A stretch of DNA of 64,000 nucleotides from Sporosarcina cascadiensis (GCF_009650995.1 NZ_WHVV01000013.1:1-64000); one strand, 5' to 3'; positions 8,527 to 17,887 are shown, counted from the first letter of the stretch. The notes: generated from the sequence alone by a model not told the origin. Numbers and translations are program-made.

Positions 8527-10644
8527 ATGAAATGTCAACATTGCGGAAAGAACGAAGCAGCAATGAGTTTTAGACTTCAAATTAATCAGCATGCGATGCA
8601 GGTGCATATTTGCCAAGCGTGCTATCAAGAGATGCGGGGTCAATTGGCTGCCGGTCATATGCCTTCATTCAGCAACGAAGTCAGCCACTTCTTCCAAGAA
8701 AATGGCGGCAAGAAAGGCCATGTTCAAGTCAGAGAAGAAGCAGAAGGCCGTGCACCTGGCTTGCTGGATCAGTTGGGTAAAAACCTATCGAATGATGCAA
8801 GAGATGGATTGATTGATCCGGTTATTGGCCGGGAGACAGAAATTAAACGAGTAATTGAGACATTAAATAGAAGAAATAAAAATAATCCCGTATTGATCGG
8901 GGAACCGGGCGTCGGTAAAACAGCTATTGCTGAAGGACTCGCGGTGAAGATTCATGAAGGTGATGTACCGGCCAAGCTGCGTAATAAAGAAGTGTATGTG
9001 CTGGATGTGGCATCACTTGTTACCAATACAGGAATTCGCGGTCAATTTGAAGAACGGATGAAGCAGCTGATCGAAGAGCTCGAATCTCGGGATGAAGTCT
9101 TGCTGTTCGTGGACGAAATTCACTTGCTTGTAGGAGCAGGAACGGCAGAAGGTTCTCAGATGGATGCAGGGAACATTTTAAAACCTGCACTGGCCCGCGG
9201 AAGCCTGCAGCTGATTGGGGCGACAACGTTAAAAGAGTACCGTCAGATTGAAAAAGATGCGGCACTTGAACGCCGGTTCCAGCCGATTATCGTAAAAGAA
9301 CCGTCTGCTGAAGATACAATCAAAATATTGAACGGCATTAAAGATCGTTATGAAAGTTTCCATGAAGTGTCTTATCCGGATGAAGTGGTACAGGCTTGTG
9401 TAAGCTTGTCCGAGCGTTATATACAGGATCGTTTCCTGCCGGATAAAGCAATCGACTTGCTCGATGAAGCAGGTGCGCGCTTGAATCTTACGCACGTATC
9501 TTCTGACTTCATGTCTACCCGTCTGCAGGAAGTTGTTCAGCAGAAAGAGCAAGCGGCAGAGCAGGAAAATTACGAGAAAGCAGCCACTTTACATCAGGAA
9601 GAGATGCAGCTGAAAGAAAAAATAAATGCTGCCAGACAAAATGGAGGAACAGCACAGACGATCGTTACTGTTGCAGATATTGCACAGATTGTTGAAGAGA
9701 AAACAGGTATTCCCGTTACGAAACTGCAAACTGCAGAACAGGCCAAAATGAAAGGTCTTGCTGAAAACCTCAGCAAAAAAGTAGTTGGACAGGCTGAAGC
9801 GGTCGATAAAATTGCCAAAGCAATCCGCCGCAGCCGCGCAGGTCTGAAATCCAAAGACCGTCCGATTGGTTCGTTCCTGTTCGTAGGCCCTACCGGCGTC
9901 GGTAAAACAGAAATCACGAAAGTGCTGGCGGAAGAGTTATTCGGTTCCCGGGATTCACTAATTCGACTGGATATGAGTGAGTACATGGAAAAACACGCGG
10001 TTTCCAAGATTATTGGTTCACCTCCAGGATATGTCGGCCATGAAGAAGCTGGACAGCTGACAGAACAAATCCGACGCAATCCGTATTCTATTCTGCTCCT
10101 GGATGAAATTGAAAAAGCGCATCCTGATGTGCAGAATATGTTCCTGCAGATCATGGAAGACGGCAGATTGACTGATTCTCACGGCCGCACTGTCAGCTTT
10201 AAAGATACGGTTATTATCATGACAAGCAACGCGGGTACTGGTGTGAAGAAAATGACTGTCGGTTTCAATAAAGCCGAACATGAGTCTGTAGCGATGCTTG
10301 AAACGCTGGGTGATTACTTCAAGCCGGAATTCTTGAACCGCTTTGATTCGATTGTGGCTTTCAATGAACTGGCAGAAGAAGACTTGCTAGTGATCGTGGA
10401 CTTGATGCTTGAAGATCTTCAGGAAGCTATCGAGGAAAATCAAATCGACATCCATATTACTGTGGAAGCTAAACAAGCTTTGGTTTCATTGGGATATGAC
10501 AGCCGTTTCGGTGCGCGTCCGCTTCGAAGAGTCATTCAGGATAAAATTGAAGACCCATTGACAGACCTGCTTTTAGAAGAGGATTCTGTTGAGAAGGTCA
10601 GCGTAGAGGTTGTAGAGAACGAAATAGTCGTTCGGCGAGTATAA
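8527..10644 (+). CDS. clpE: ClpE, AAA+ unfoldase of the ClpEP protease
   Basis: A 705-residue two-ring Clp ATPase. The N-terminal zinc finger that marks ClpE is visible: C3-x-x-C6 and C29-x-x-C32. Nucleotide-binding domain 1 has Walker A G-E-P-G-V-G-K-T (125-132) and Walker [13 protein letters not shown]-like coiled middle region follows (Q-E-N-Y-E-K-A-A). Domain 2 has G-P-T-G-V-G-K-T near 454-461 and L-L-L-D-E-I-E-K-A. Length agrees with B. subtilis ClpE (about 699). It unfolds damaged proteins for ClpP during heat stress. Upstream CtsR sites indicate heat-shock control; start ATG follows CAAGGGGGAGCC. Confidence 0.95.
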   Translation: MKCQHCGKNEAAMSFRLQINQHAMQVHICQACYQEMRGQLAAGHMPSFSNEVSHFFQENGGKKGHVQVREEAEGRAPGLLDQLGKNLSNDARDGLIDPVIGRETEIKRVIETLNRRNKNNPVLIGEPGVGKTAIAEGLAVKIHEGDVPAKLRNKEVYVLDVASLVTNTGIRGQFEERMKQLIEELESRDEVLLFVDEIHLLVGAGTAEGSQMDAGNILKPALARGSLQLIGATTLKEYRQIEKDAALERRFQPIIVKEPSAEDTIKILNGIKDRYESFHEVSYPDEVVQACVSLSERYIQDRFLPDKAIDLLDEAGARLNLTHVSSDFMSTRLQEVVQQKEQAAEQENYEKAATLHQEEMQLKEKINAARQNGGTAQTIVTVADIAQIVEEKTGIPVTKLQTAEQAKMKGLAENLSKKVVGQAEAVDKIAKAIRRSRAGLKSKDRPIGSFLFVGPTGVGKTEITKVLAEELFGSRDSLIRLDMSEYMEKHAVSKIIGSPPGYVGHEEAGQLTEQIRRNPYSILLLDEIEKAHPDVQNMFLQIMEDGRLTDSHGRTVSFKDTVIIMTSNAGTGVKKMTVGFNKAEHESVAMLETLGDYFKPEFLNRFDSIVAFNELAEEDLLVIVDLMLEDLQEAIEENQIDIHITVEAKQALVSLGYDSRFGARPLRRVIQDKIEDPLTDLLLEEDSVEKVSVEVVENEIVVRRV

Positions 10645-10660
10645 TAATATTGAAGTAAAG

Positions 10661-10707
10661 AGGGCTGTTCATAAGTCACATTCATTTTGACTTATGAACG
10701 GTCTTTT
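10661..10707 (+). terminator. clpE terminator
   Basis: Stem GTTCATAAGTC / GACTTATGAAC (10667-10677 with 10689-10699) flanked by AGGGC and GGTC, followed by TTTTTGTG. Confidence 0.85.
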
Positions 10708-10733
10708 TGTGTGGACTGATATTCCAGTGAGAA

Positions 10734-10901
10734 GTGTTGAAGTTTAATGGTGCGGTGAATTATGGGTTTGGTGCGTATAAGACCTGGTTTGGAGCGGCGC
10801 AGCAAGTTATTGGTTCGGTTGACGTGCTCGTTGGCTCGTTTGTGGGAGTTATTGGTGCGTTCAGGGGTGTTTTTCGCGCGTTGCACTGTGTGTTCCGTTA
10901 G
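10734..10901 (-). repeat. Degenerate tandem array, eight units of exactly 21 nt
   Basis: Read on the minus strand, units start at 10901, 10880, 10859, 10838, 10817, 10796, 10775 and 10754. Six start with CGNNCCA (CGCACCAAT, CGAGCCAAC, CGAACCAAT, CGCTCCAAA, CGCACCAAA, CGCACCATT); the two upstream ones are weaker (CTAACGGAA, CGCGCGAAA). The remaining 12-14 bases of each unit vary. The phase is kept without any indel. In the one open frame (GTG at 10886) each unit is a heptapeptide starting R-T, R-A or R-S. The array exactly fills the space between the clpE terminator and the opposing kinase terminator, so it is probably not a normal gene. I do not recognise the element. Confidence 0.75.
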
Positions 10902-10940
10902 AAAAAGCTGTCCTCAGCATAATTACGCTTAAGACAGCTA
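10902..10940 (-). terminator. Terminator of the pyridoxamine kinase gene
   Basis: Stem AGCTGTC / GACAGCT (10906-10912 with 10933-10939) with inner AGC/GCT, followed on the minus strand by TTTTTC. Confidence 0.8.
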
Positions 10941-10966
10941 CTTAATAGAATTCAAATTGACTACAC

Positions 10967-11812
10967 TTACAATAGCAATCTTAAAAATTTCTCGAAATTA
11001 ACTCCTTCCACAGCAGGGGTATTTGCCAGGTATGTATCCTGAATAGCTGCTGTTAAAAAAGTTTCCGCCAGTGGAATTGCCTGCGCAATGGTCTCGCCGC
11101 GCATCAGACAGCCCATGATGACGGATGCAAATAAATCACCTGTGCCGGAATAGCTTTTATTGTTAAATGAAACGGAACTATATACAGATTGTTTTCCGTC
11201 TATGTACATATTGCCGATTGATTCATTGGAAGATCGGGAAGGCGGATTTATTCCTGTAATGATGACTTGCGCGCCAGTTTCCTGACACAGCTGCACTCCG
11301 GCTTCTTGAATGGCCTGAAAAAAGTCCTTTTCATCTGAATAGCGATGAAGTTTATTATACGATATACCGGTCAGGAGACAGCACTCTGTTAAATTGGGTG
11401 TAATGACATTTGCGTGCTTTACAAGACTCTTCATGCGCTCCAATAACTCCTCATCAAAGTTATTATAGGCATTTCCTATATCCCCCATTACCGGATCCAC
11501 CAGCAATACAGTGTCTTTTTTATGAAATAAATCTAAGAAGTTTAGAATGTGTGTAATCTGTTCTTTTCCTGTAATGAAACCAGTCTGTATCCCGTCGAAA
11601 TGTTCGTTCAGTTTATCCCATTCCTGAATGAAAGAAGGCATATTGGCTGTCATATCATCACAGAAATAGCTGGGATATTCCGTTTGGGCAGATAAGATCG
11701 CTGTAGGCAAAGGACAGGCTTGCACGCCCATTACAGATAAAACAGGAATAGCGGCAGTCAATGAACATTTTCCAAACGATGACAGGTCTTGTATTACAGC
11801 AACTTTCTTCAT
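10967..11812 (-). CDS. Pyridoxal/pyridoxamine kinase (PfkB-like, PdxY type)
   Basis: A 281-residue ribokinase-superfamily enzyme that phosphorylates pyridoxal or pyridoxamine with ATP in vitamin B6 salvage. The N-terminus V-A-V-I-Q-D-L-S-S-F-G-K-C-S is typical of pyridoxamine kinases. The C-terminal anion hole and catalytic Asp occur in S-G-T-G-D-L-F-A-S-V. V-D-P-V-M-G-D and I-T-P-N-L-T-E are the conserved ATP/metal-binding segments. I use ATG 11812, which has GGAGGATATT directly upstream; the longer open frame to 12010 lacks support. Which vitamer is preferred cannot be told. Confidence 0.82.
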   Translation of the reverse strand: MKKVAVIQDLSSFGKCSLTAAIPVLSVMGVQACPLPTAILSAQTEYPSYFCDDMTANMPSFIQEWDKLNEHFDGIQTGFITGKEQITHILNFLDLFHKKDTVLLVDPVMGDIGNAYNNFDEELLERMKSLVKHANVITPNLTECCLLTGISYNKLHRYSDEKDFFQAIQEAGVQLCQETGAQVIITGINPPSRSSNESIGNMYIDGKQSVYSSVSFNNKSYSGTGDLFASVIMGCLMRGETIAQAIPLAETFLTAAIQDTYLANTPAVEGVNFEKFLRLLL

Positions 11813-12135
11813 AATATCCTCCACTGTAGAAAATTTTCTTTCTATCATAACATAAAACGTATCTGCTAAGATCCGGCAGCAACCTCTCATCTTCAGCATG
11901 ATCCCAGCCAATCGAACTAGAAAAGGTGAATGTTCAGTGGGTGTTTGTAGTATAGTAGACATAACTTGCAGAGTTTCATTGGAAGAGTAAATGGAACTTC
12001 TCATTTTCACAATGATTATTCAGAGTCTACGCCAAAATCTGTTCTTGACAGTCTATTTCATGAGCAGTTTGAGATTTTCTGGGATTACGCAGTATAGGAT
12101 GGTGAGTGGGTAGGAGACCGTTCCCCTGCGTTCCA

Positions 12136-12232
12136 GGCGGACGCGTTCTGGAGGGCCCGCGGTGAGCCGACTTGGTCGCAAGCTCCCGCAAGTCGTCTCA
12201 CCTGTCGGGCTGATCCTCCCAGAGTCGCCGCC
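12136..12232. repeat. GC-rich nested-hairpin extragenic element
   Basis: Outer arms GGCGGACG..TCTGGAGG (12136-12154) and CCTCCCAGAGTCGCCGCC (12215-12232) surround an inner 14-bp hairpin GGTGAGCCGACTTG / CAAGTCGTCTCACC (12161-12202). It is much richer in GC than its surroundings. From memory it resembles the widespread Bacillales repeat with GTCCGCCTGGAAC and GGTGAG arms. The gap 11813-12673 holds this, the dispersed repeat at 12450-12567, and no gene that I can support. Confidence 0.65.
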
Positions 12233-12449
12233 TTCCACTCCGGTACACTGGCTTGTTTTTCAATACTTTTTGCGTGGAAATGCAGTATGAGCATAATATT
12301 CGAGATTATTACGATAGGTGAAGTGTTTCATGCACTACTTATCATTCTGCAAAGGTTCAGATCCTCATAATCTATACAATTGCGTAGCCTAGCAAACAAG
12401 CTACCAGACTCGTACTCTGCCAAAAAGCAGCATGAAATACATTCCCCAC

Positions 12450-12567
12450 ACCAGCGAAGGCGCAACTGCGGGGTCGGCCATTGCTGTGAGACTGCTGGCA
12501 TGCTCTTTGCCAGTAGGCTCATAGCGTAAGGCAATCCCCCCAGCGCCGAAGCGGGTTTTAACTGCAG
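12450..12567 (+). repeat. Dispersed structured repeat, copy A
   Basis: About 118 bases match, in opposite orientation, 46471-46585. Shared blocks include GGCGCAAYTGCGGGGTCGGC, GCGTAAGGCAATC and GCCGAAGC/GCCCCGAAGC. The central part folds into a long imperfect hairpin (12477-12532). One stem position changes from T-A here to C-G in the other copy, which suggests that structure is kept. Confidence 0.7.
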
Positions 12568-12673
12568 CATGATTTTTATACTACTTACATGGCAAGTTTT
12601 CAAGAACCGATTTTGGTGCAGACCCATTATTCAAGAAAGTAATTTCTATCAACATACTAAGGAGAGATAGCCC

Positions 12674-13321
12674 ATGTTTTCAAACGAAGAAAAAAATGCG
12701 GTTTATAAGGTGATTTATAATAGGAGAGATGTGCGGAGTTTTTTACCGGCGCCAATTTCTCAGGACGTGATACATAACATATTGAATGCAGCACATCAGG
12801 CACCTTCAGTCGGATTTATGCAGCCTTGGAATTTTATCGTCGTTTCATCCGGAGAGACGAAAGAAAAATTAGCATGGGCTGCGGAAAAGGAAAGACGGGC
12901 GCTTGCTATTCATTACGAAGATGAAGGAGAAAAAGAGACGAAATTCCTCGGTTTGAAAGTCCAGGGTTTACAGGAGGCGCCTATTACTATTTGCGTAACA
13001 TGCGATCCAACGCGCGGCGGTTCGCATGTGCTGGGGCGTAACTCCATTCCTGAAACGGACATTCTTTCAACTGCCTGCGCCATCCAAAATATGTGGCTGG
13101 CAGCATGTGCGGAAGGACTTGCTATGGGATGGGTGAGTTTTTATAAAAAGAATGATGTCCGGGATATCTTGGAAATACCGCCTCATGTTGAGCCGGTTGC
13201 GCTTTTATCTATTGGCTACACAGAGAATTATCCGGCAGCCCCTATTTTGGAGACTGCCAAGTGGGAGAAAAGAAGAGCCTTGGAGGATTTGATTTTCAAG
13301 GATAAGTGGGGGAAAAAATAA
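12674..13321 (+). CDS. bluB: BluB, 5,6-dimethylbenzimidazole synthase
   Basis: A 215-residue flavin nitroreductase-fold protein. BluB cannibalises reduced FMN with O2 to make 5,6-dimethylbenzimidazole, the lower ligand of cobalamin. BluB-type signatures are present: R-R-D-V-R-S-F, A-P-S-V-G-F-M-Q-P-W-N-F, L-G-R-N-S-I-P-E-T-D, and A-E-G-L-A-M-G-W-V-S. Start ATG at 12674 follows AAGGAGAGATAGCCC. It stands alone, with no cobalamin genes beside it and no cobalamin riboswitch in front. Other nitroreductases share the fold, but the combined motifs fit BluB best. Confidence 0.82.
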   Translation: MFSNEEKNAVYKVIYNRRDVRSFLPAPISQDVIHNILNAAHQAPSVGFMQPWNFIVVSSGETKEKLAWAAEKERRALAIHYEDEGEKETKFLGLKVQGLQEAPITICVTCDPTRGGSHVLGRNSIPETDILSTACAIQNMWLAACAEGLAMGWVSFYKKNDVRDILEIPPHVEPVALLSIGYTENYPAAPILETAKWEKRRALEDLIFKDKWGKK

Positions 13322-13358
13322 AGACGCAATTGCTATAGAAGAATCTTTTCAATATCAA

Positions 13359-13406
13359 AATGCCGGCAAATTTCCGAGATAGTGGAATATGCCGGCGTTC
13401 TTTTTG
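13359..13406 (+). terminator. bluB terminator
   Basis: AATGCCGGC / GCCGGCGTT arms (13359-13367 and 13391-13399) followed by CTTTTTG. Confidence 0.75.
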
Positions 13407-13507
13407 TATAATAGTATTACTGGCATCTGCATCAGGTACTTACTGAGCAGAGAATCGAATTTTTTAGTTGCAGATGCAAGTTACTATGAGAGGAATGAAA
13501 GTAACCA

Positions 13508-14470
13508 ATGAGTAATAACTTTTGGCGCGATTTACCGCGTCCGTTTTTTATATTAGCACCAATGGAAGATGTCACGGATGTCGTGTTTCGTCATGTTGTG
13601 GCGGAAGCGGCAAGGCCTGACGTGTTTTTCACAGAATTTACGAATACGGAAAGTTTCTGTCATCCAGAAGGGATCTTCAGTCTGCGCGGACGTCTGGCGT
13701 TTACAGAAGATGAACAGCCGATTGTCGCACATATCTGGGGGGACAAGCCCGAGCACTTCCGTGAAATGAGTATTGGAATGGCGGAAATGGGCTTTAAAGG
13801 GCTGGATGTCAATATGGGCTGTCCTGTTCCCAATGTGGCAACGAAAGGAAGGGGGAGCGGATTGATCCGTCATCCCGAAACCGCTGCAGCCATCATTCAG
13901 GCCTCAAAAGCGGGAGGGCTGCCTGTCAGTGTCAAGACACGTCTCGGTTATTCGGATGTAGACGAATGGCGCGAATGGCTGACACACGTATTGAAGCAGG
14001 ATATTGCCAACTTATCGATTCATTTGCGTACCCGCAAGGAAATGAGCCATGCTGATGCGCATTGGGAGCTGATTCCGGAGATTAAGAAACTTCGTGATGA
14101 AATAGCGCCAGATACGTTATTGACAATTAACGGAGATATTCCTGATCGCCAAACCGGAATGGAGCTTGTCGAGAAATACGGAGTGGATGGCGTGATGATT
14201 GCTCGGGGCGTCTTTACTAATCCTTTTGCTTTTGAAAAGGAAAAGAAAGAGCACAGCAGTGAAGAACTGCTAGATCTTTTGCGCCTGCATCTGGATCTCC
14301 ACGATAAATATTCAACAGAACTGGAACCGCGACTGTTTAAGCCGCTTCGGCGCTTTTTCAAGATCTATGTAAAAGGTTTCAGGGGAGCCGCTGAATTAAG
14401 AAATCAGTTAATGGATACCAATTCAACGGATGAAGTTCGTGAGTTGCTGAAAGAACTGGATTTACAGTAA
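13508..14470 (+). CDS. tRNA-dihydrouridine synthase family protein
   Basis: A 320-residue FMN-dependent TIM-barrel enzyme that reduces uridine to dihydrouridine in tRNA. Diagnostic segments: A-P-M-E-D-V-T-D near the N-terminus, N-M-G-C-P-V-P-N-V with the catalytic Cys, [13 protein letters not shown] and V-M-I-A-R-G. A C-terminal helical domain follows from about residue 235. A 9-bp inverted repeat GCATCTGCA/TGCAGATGC (around 13425-13478) lies in its leader, of unknown role. Bacillales normally carry one or two other Dus genes; this one is the shorter, divergent type, so its target uridine is unclear. Confidence 0.85.
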   Translation: MSNNFWRDLPRPFFILAPMEDVTDVVFRHVVAEAARPDVFFTEFTNTESFCHPEGIFSLRGRLAFTEDEQPIVAHIWGDKPEHFREMSIGMAEMGFKGLDVNMGCPVPNVATKGRGSGLIRHPETAAAIIQASKAGGLPVSVKTRLGYSDVDEWREWLTHVLKQDIANLSIHLRTRKEMSHADAHWELIPEIKKLRDEIAPDTLLTINGDIPDRQTGMELVEKYGVDGVMIARGVFTNPFAFEKEKKEHSSEELLDLLRLHLDLHDKYSTELEPRLFKPLRRFFKIYVKGFRGAAELRNQLMDTNSTDEVRELLKELDLQ

Positions 14471-14473
14471 ATA

Positions 14474-14522
14474 AAAATCAGGTCAAGAGAACAATGCAGA
14501 ATTGTCTCATGACCTGATTTTT
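14474..14522. terminator. Bidirectional terminator
   Basis: AAATCAGGTCA..GAGAAC / GTCTC.TGACCTGATTTTT, between the convergent Dus and serine dehydratase genes. Confidence 0.85.
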
Positions 14523-14532
14523 GCCTGCTATC

Positions 14533-16110
14533 CTATTCTGTTTCAACGAGTAGAATATCATCAATAATCGGAACATCTCGTTTCAGTTCAGCCAGCATCT
14601 CTTCGCCGACCTGAGTATCAATCTCACAGATGGTGATGGCAGGGCCGCCAATCGCAAACCGTTCATTCGCCATGCGGGCAATATTAATTCCTTTTTTCGA
14701 AAGGATGCCCAACAGATCCGCGATAACGCCTTTTTTGTCAGTGTGAAAGATGATGAGTGCAGGGCGTTCGCCGGAAAACTTCAGCGGGTAGTCATTCAGT
14801 TCCTGCACTTCGATTTTACCGCCGCCCAATGAACTGGCGAGAACTTTAACTTTGCGGGTCTGTCCTTTTAATTCGACAAGCACAGAGTTCGGATGATAGC
14901 TGCCGAGTACACGGTTTGTGAATTCATACTGCAAGCCTGTCTCTTCTGCACACTCTTTTGCATCTGGAATTCTATCATCCGTTGTCGTAAACCCCATTAC
15001 GCCGGCAAGGAGTGCCAAGTCGGTGCCATGACCCTGATATGTTTTCGCAAAAGAGCCCATCAAGGAGAACTTCGCGAACAGAGGTTGTTCATTCAGCAAT
15101 TGGTTAGCAACATTTCCGATTCGGACAGCACCTGCTGTATGCGAACTTGAAGGGCCGATCATCACAGGGCCGATAATTTCATAGGCGCTGTGGTATTTTG
15201 CGGGGCCGCTGCTGTTTTCTTCTGCTCCACTTTGGTTTTTCCCGAACACTTCTTCCTTCAGTCTTTTGCCAGTAGGTGTGCCTGCAAGTCCGCCAATACC
15301 TGTTTCACGCAGTGATTCAGGCATTTGCTGCCCTACTTCATGCATAACATGGATGACTTCGTCAGGCGGAATGATGCTGACAACACCGGCCATTGCCATG
15401 TCTGCTGCAGCTTGTGCGGTAATTGCGTGCAGGCCGTTGCGAATAATACAGGGAATTTCCACCAGCCCGGCGACTGGATCACAGACCAGTCCCAATGAAT
15501 TTTTCAGGGCAATGCCGATGGCGTGGCCGACCTGCTGCGGAGTTCCGCCTGCAAGTTCCACCAAAGTTCCTGCAGCCATTGCGGTGGCAGATCCCACTTC
15601 CGCCTGACATCCTCCGGCGGCGCCTGAAATCGATGCTCTGTTTGCGATGACAAGGCCGAGTGCGGAAGCGGTGAACATGGACAAGACGATCTGCTCCCGC
15701 GTGAATTTGCCGCTATCAAGCGCGTGAACCAGAACGGCAGGGAGTATACCCGCGGATCCGGCAGTCGGTGTGGCGACAATTCGTCCCATATTGGCGTTTA
15801 CTTCTGATACTGCAAATGCGTTGGCCGCGGTGTGTAAAGTTGTGGGATGTACAAAAGACTGTCCTTTTTCTGCATAGTCATGCAGGCGGTGACCGTCTCC
15901 GCCTGTCAGTCCGGTTCGTGACATGACAGAGCTTGCTGTGCCCTTGCGTACAGCTTCTTCCATGACTGTAAATTGCTCCGACATTTTATTGATAATTGTT
16001 TCTCTCGACAGTCCTTTTTGCTTCAATTCAGACTGGATCATTACTTCATAGATAAATGTCTGCTCCTGTTCAGCAAGCTTTATCAGCTGATCTAAACTTG
16101 TGAAAGCCAT
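14533..16110 (-). CDS. Fused iron-sulfur L-serine dehydratase, alpha-beta-ACT order
   Basis: A 525-residue single chain. Residues 1-290 are the alpha (catalytic) domain with [4Fe-4S] ligand cysteines C168 (G-G-C-Q), C210 (V-C-D-P) and C221 (I-P-C-I). Residues about 306-440 are the beta domain (S-S-S-H-T-A-G-A-V-R-I-G), and an ACT domain ends the chain (about 455-525). In B. subtilis the two subunits are separate genes, and in E. coli the fused enzymes carry beta first; here the order is alpha then beta. It deaminates L-serine to pyruvate; the ACT domain may bind serine. A cre-like box lies about 105 bases upstream of the ATG. Confidence 0.85.
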   Translation of the reverse strand: MAFTSLDQLIKLAEQEQTFIYEVMIQSELKQKGLSRETIINKMSEQFTVMEEAVRKGTASSVMSRTGLTGGDGHRLHDYAEKGQSFVHPTTLHTAANAFAVSEVNANMGRIVATPTAGSAGILPAVLVHALDSGKFTREQIVLSMFTASALGLVIANRASISGAAGGCQAEVGSATAMAAGTLVELAGGTPQQVGHAIGIALKNSLGLVCDPVAGLVEIPCIIRNGLHAITAQAAADMAMAGVVSIIPPDEVIHVMHEVGQQMPESLRETGIGGLAGTPTGKRLKEEVFGKNQSGAEENSSGPAKYHSAYEIIGPVMIGPSSSHTAGAVRIGNVANQLLNEQPLFAKFSLMGSFAKTYQGHGTDLALLAGVMGFTTTDDRIPDAKECAEETGLQYEFTNRVLGSYHPNSVLVELKGQTRKVKVLASSLGGGKIEVQELNDYPLKFSGERPALIIFHTDKKGVIADLLGILSKKGINIARMANERFAIGGPAITICEIDTQVGEEMLAELKRDVPIIDDILLVETE

Positions 16111-16215
16111 ACGTATTGCTCCTTAGAGAGAACGAATCCTGTGTGGTTTTGATGGAACAGTTCTCAAAGTATTTGATGTGCCGGACAGAGTTCTGTGATG
16201 ATGTATGGATTTATT

Positions 16216-16229
16216 TGAAAACGTTTACC
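16216..16229 (-). promoter_or_regulatory. cre-like CcpA site upstream of serine dehydratase
   Basis: TGAAAACGTTTACC matches the cre consensus TGWAARCGYTWNCW at 13 of 14 positions. It is placed to affect the divergent serine dehydratase promoter, which fits carbon catabolite control of serine degradation. Confidence 0.55.
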
Positions 16230-16365
16230 TATTATTATTTGATATTCACTATACAATGTCAATCAATCTACGTTATTTGCATGAAATTGATTTCTTGCAG
16301 AGTATTCTTGAATAGTGGAATGTATCAGGCAATCCACTGTATAATAACGAAGCTGACATACTTAC

Positions 16366-16379
16366 AATGTCTGGACATT
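16366..16379. promoter_or_regulatory. Inverted repeat upstream of the second exporter
   Basis: AATGTC-TG-GACATT, a perfect 6-bp inverted repeat 39-52 bases before the exporter start, just after a TATAAT (16340-16345). A repressor site is plausible; no cognate regulator gene is adjacent. Confidence 0.4.
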
Positions 16380-16417
16380 TTTGGGTGTGTACCCCCTTAT
16401 ATGAAAGAGGTTTTTAA

Positions 16418-17887
16418 TTGGAACAGAAACAGTACGAATACTTAGTGGATAACCCGAATGTTAAAGTAATGCCCATCATGTTATCGCTGATTATCGGAGC
16501 ATTTTTTGCTATATTGAATGAAACATTATTGAATATTGCGCTGGTAACGCTAATGGATCAGTTTGCCATTTCATTGGCAACGGTGCAGTGGATGGCCACT
16601 GGCTTTTTGCTGGTCATGGCGATTGTGATTCCCATTTCAGCACTGCTTTTGCAGTGGTTCACGACACGTCAATTATTTCTTAGCACAATGGTTGTATTTA
16701 CGGTGGGCACGGTCATTTGTGCCAGTGCGCCTACTTTTTCGATTTTATTGACCGGACGGTTGATTCAAGCAGTCGGAACAGGACTTTTAATGCCGATCAT
16801 ATTCAATGTATTTTTATTGATTTATCCGCCTCATCGAAGAGGTAAAATCATGGGGATTATCGGACTTGTCATTATGTTTGCTCCTGCTATCGGGCCGACG
16901 CTGTCAGGTGTGATTGTAGAGTATCTGGGCTGGCGTTATTTGTTTATTATGGTGATTCCATTCGCGCTGTTTTCCATTGCGTTTGGCTACAGATTTTTGA
17001 TTAATGTATCTGAAGTAACGAAGCCGAAAATTGATTTTATTTCATTAATTCTTTCTACCATCGGGTTTGGCTCCATCGTTTATGGATTCAGTTCAGTAGG
17101 GGAAAGTGCAGATGGTTTTCAAACGCCCAGCGTCTGGCTGCTGATCAGCCTAGGTGTTGTGGGTATCGCATTGTTCGCCTGGAGACAACTGAAGCTGGAA
17201 GAGCCGATAATGGATCTGCGCGTATTCCGTTACCCAATGTTTACACATGCGGTATTCATGTTTTTGATCATTATCATGGCCATGTTCGCATCAGAAATCA
17301 TCTTGCCCATCTATATGCAGGGACCTCTTGCATTGACGGCAGCAACTGCAGGATTGGTGCTGCTTCCCGGCAGTATCTTAAATGGAATTATGTCGCCTTT
17401 CATGGGTTCACTATTCGATAAGTTTGGGCCGCGTGTGCTGATGATTCCGGCAACGTTAGTCTTAAGCGGCACGATGTTTATGATGAGTCAATTAACGGTG
17501 AATACACCGGTATGGGTCGTTGTCGTCGGCTATATCTTAATCATGCTGTCAGTTTCTGCTATCATGATGCCCGCCGAAACGAACGGACTGAACCAGCTAC
17601 CGAAACGGCTCTATCCGCACGGCACAGCCGTTATGTCTACGCTTCAGCCAGTTGCAGGCGCAATTGGGGTATCTGTCTTCATTAGTATCATGAATGCACG
17701 CCAACTGCATGTACTTCAGCAATCAGCGGCGCCGGATGATCCTGCTGCGATAAGTCTGGCCTTAGTATCAGGTGTAGAATTGGTATACTTTATTGCATTT
17801 GCGATGTCAATTGTAGCAGTTATCCTTTCGTTTATTGTGTATCGTGCAGTCCCGATCGAGGAAAAAGAAAACTCCTCATCGCAATAA
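16418..17887 (+). CDS. DHA2-family MFS multidrug exporter (LmrB/MdtH-like)
   Basis: A 489-residue membrane protein with about 14 membrane segments. N-E-T-L-L-N-I-A-L in the first segment and motif C (A-P-A-I-G-P-T-L-S-G) mark it as a DHA2 drug:H+ antiporter, similar to B. subtilis LmrB. The TTG start at 16418 is supported by GAAAGAGG 7-8 bases upstream. It is monocistronic and bounded by a strong terminator. It shares family with the exporter at 1075 but is clearly a different lineage. Substrate unknown. Confidence 0.86.
   Translation: MEQKQYEYLVDNPNVKVMPIMLSLIIGAFFAILNETLLNIALVTLMDQFAISLATVQWMATGFLLVMAIVIPISALLLQWFTTRQLFLSTMVVFTVGTVICASAPTFSILLTGRLIQAVGTGLLMPIIFNVFLLIYPPHRRGKIMGIIGLVIMFAPAIGPTLSGVIVEYLGWRYLFIMVIPFALFSIAFGYRFLINVSEVTKPKIDFISLILSTIGFGSIVYGFSSVGESADGFQTPSVWLLISLGVVGIALFAWRQLKLEEPIMDLRVFRYPMFTHAVFMFLIIIMAMFASEIILPIYMQGPLALTAATAGLVLLPGSILNGIMSPFMGSLFDKFGPRVLMIPATLVLSGTMFMMSQLTVNTPVWVVVVGYILIMLSVSAIMMPAETNGLNQLPKRLYPHGTAVMSTLQPVAGAIGVSVFISIMNARQLHVLQQSAAPDDPAAISLALVSGVELVYFIAFAMSIVAVILSFIVYRAVPIEEKENSSSQ

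Noticed and set aside
10692..10886. 64-codon open frame over the 21-nt array read as a protein gene
   Set aside because: It lies beyond the kinase terminator, has a weak start region and its 3' end runs through the clpE terminator. The open frame follows from a period divisible by three.
10734..10901. Array considered as a CRISPR
   Set aside because: The unit is only 21 nt, the anchor is about 8 bases, there are no separate 30-40-base spacers, and no cas gene is present.
11813..12010. N-terminal extension of the pyridoxamine kinase
   Set aside because: The family begins at V-A-V-I-Q-D, and GGAGGATATT precedes ATG 11812.
12328..12627. 99-codon frame across the dispersed repeat
   Set aside because: It coincides with a structured non-coding repeat and has no start signal; copy B shows a different frame.
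16116..16445. 109-codon frame upstream of the second exporter
   Set aside because: Biased composition, no ribosome binding site, and it overlaps the promoter region and the exporter start.
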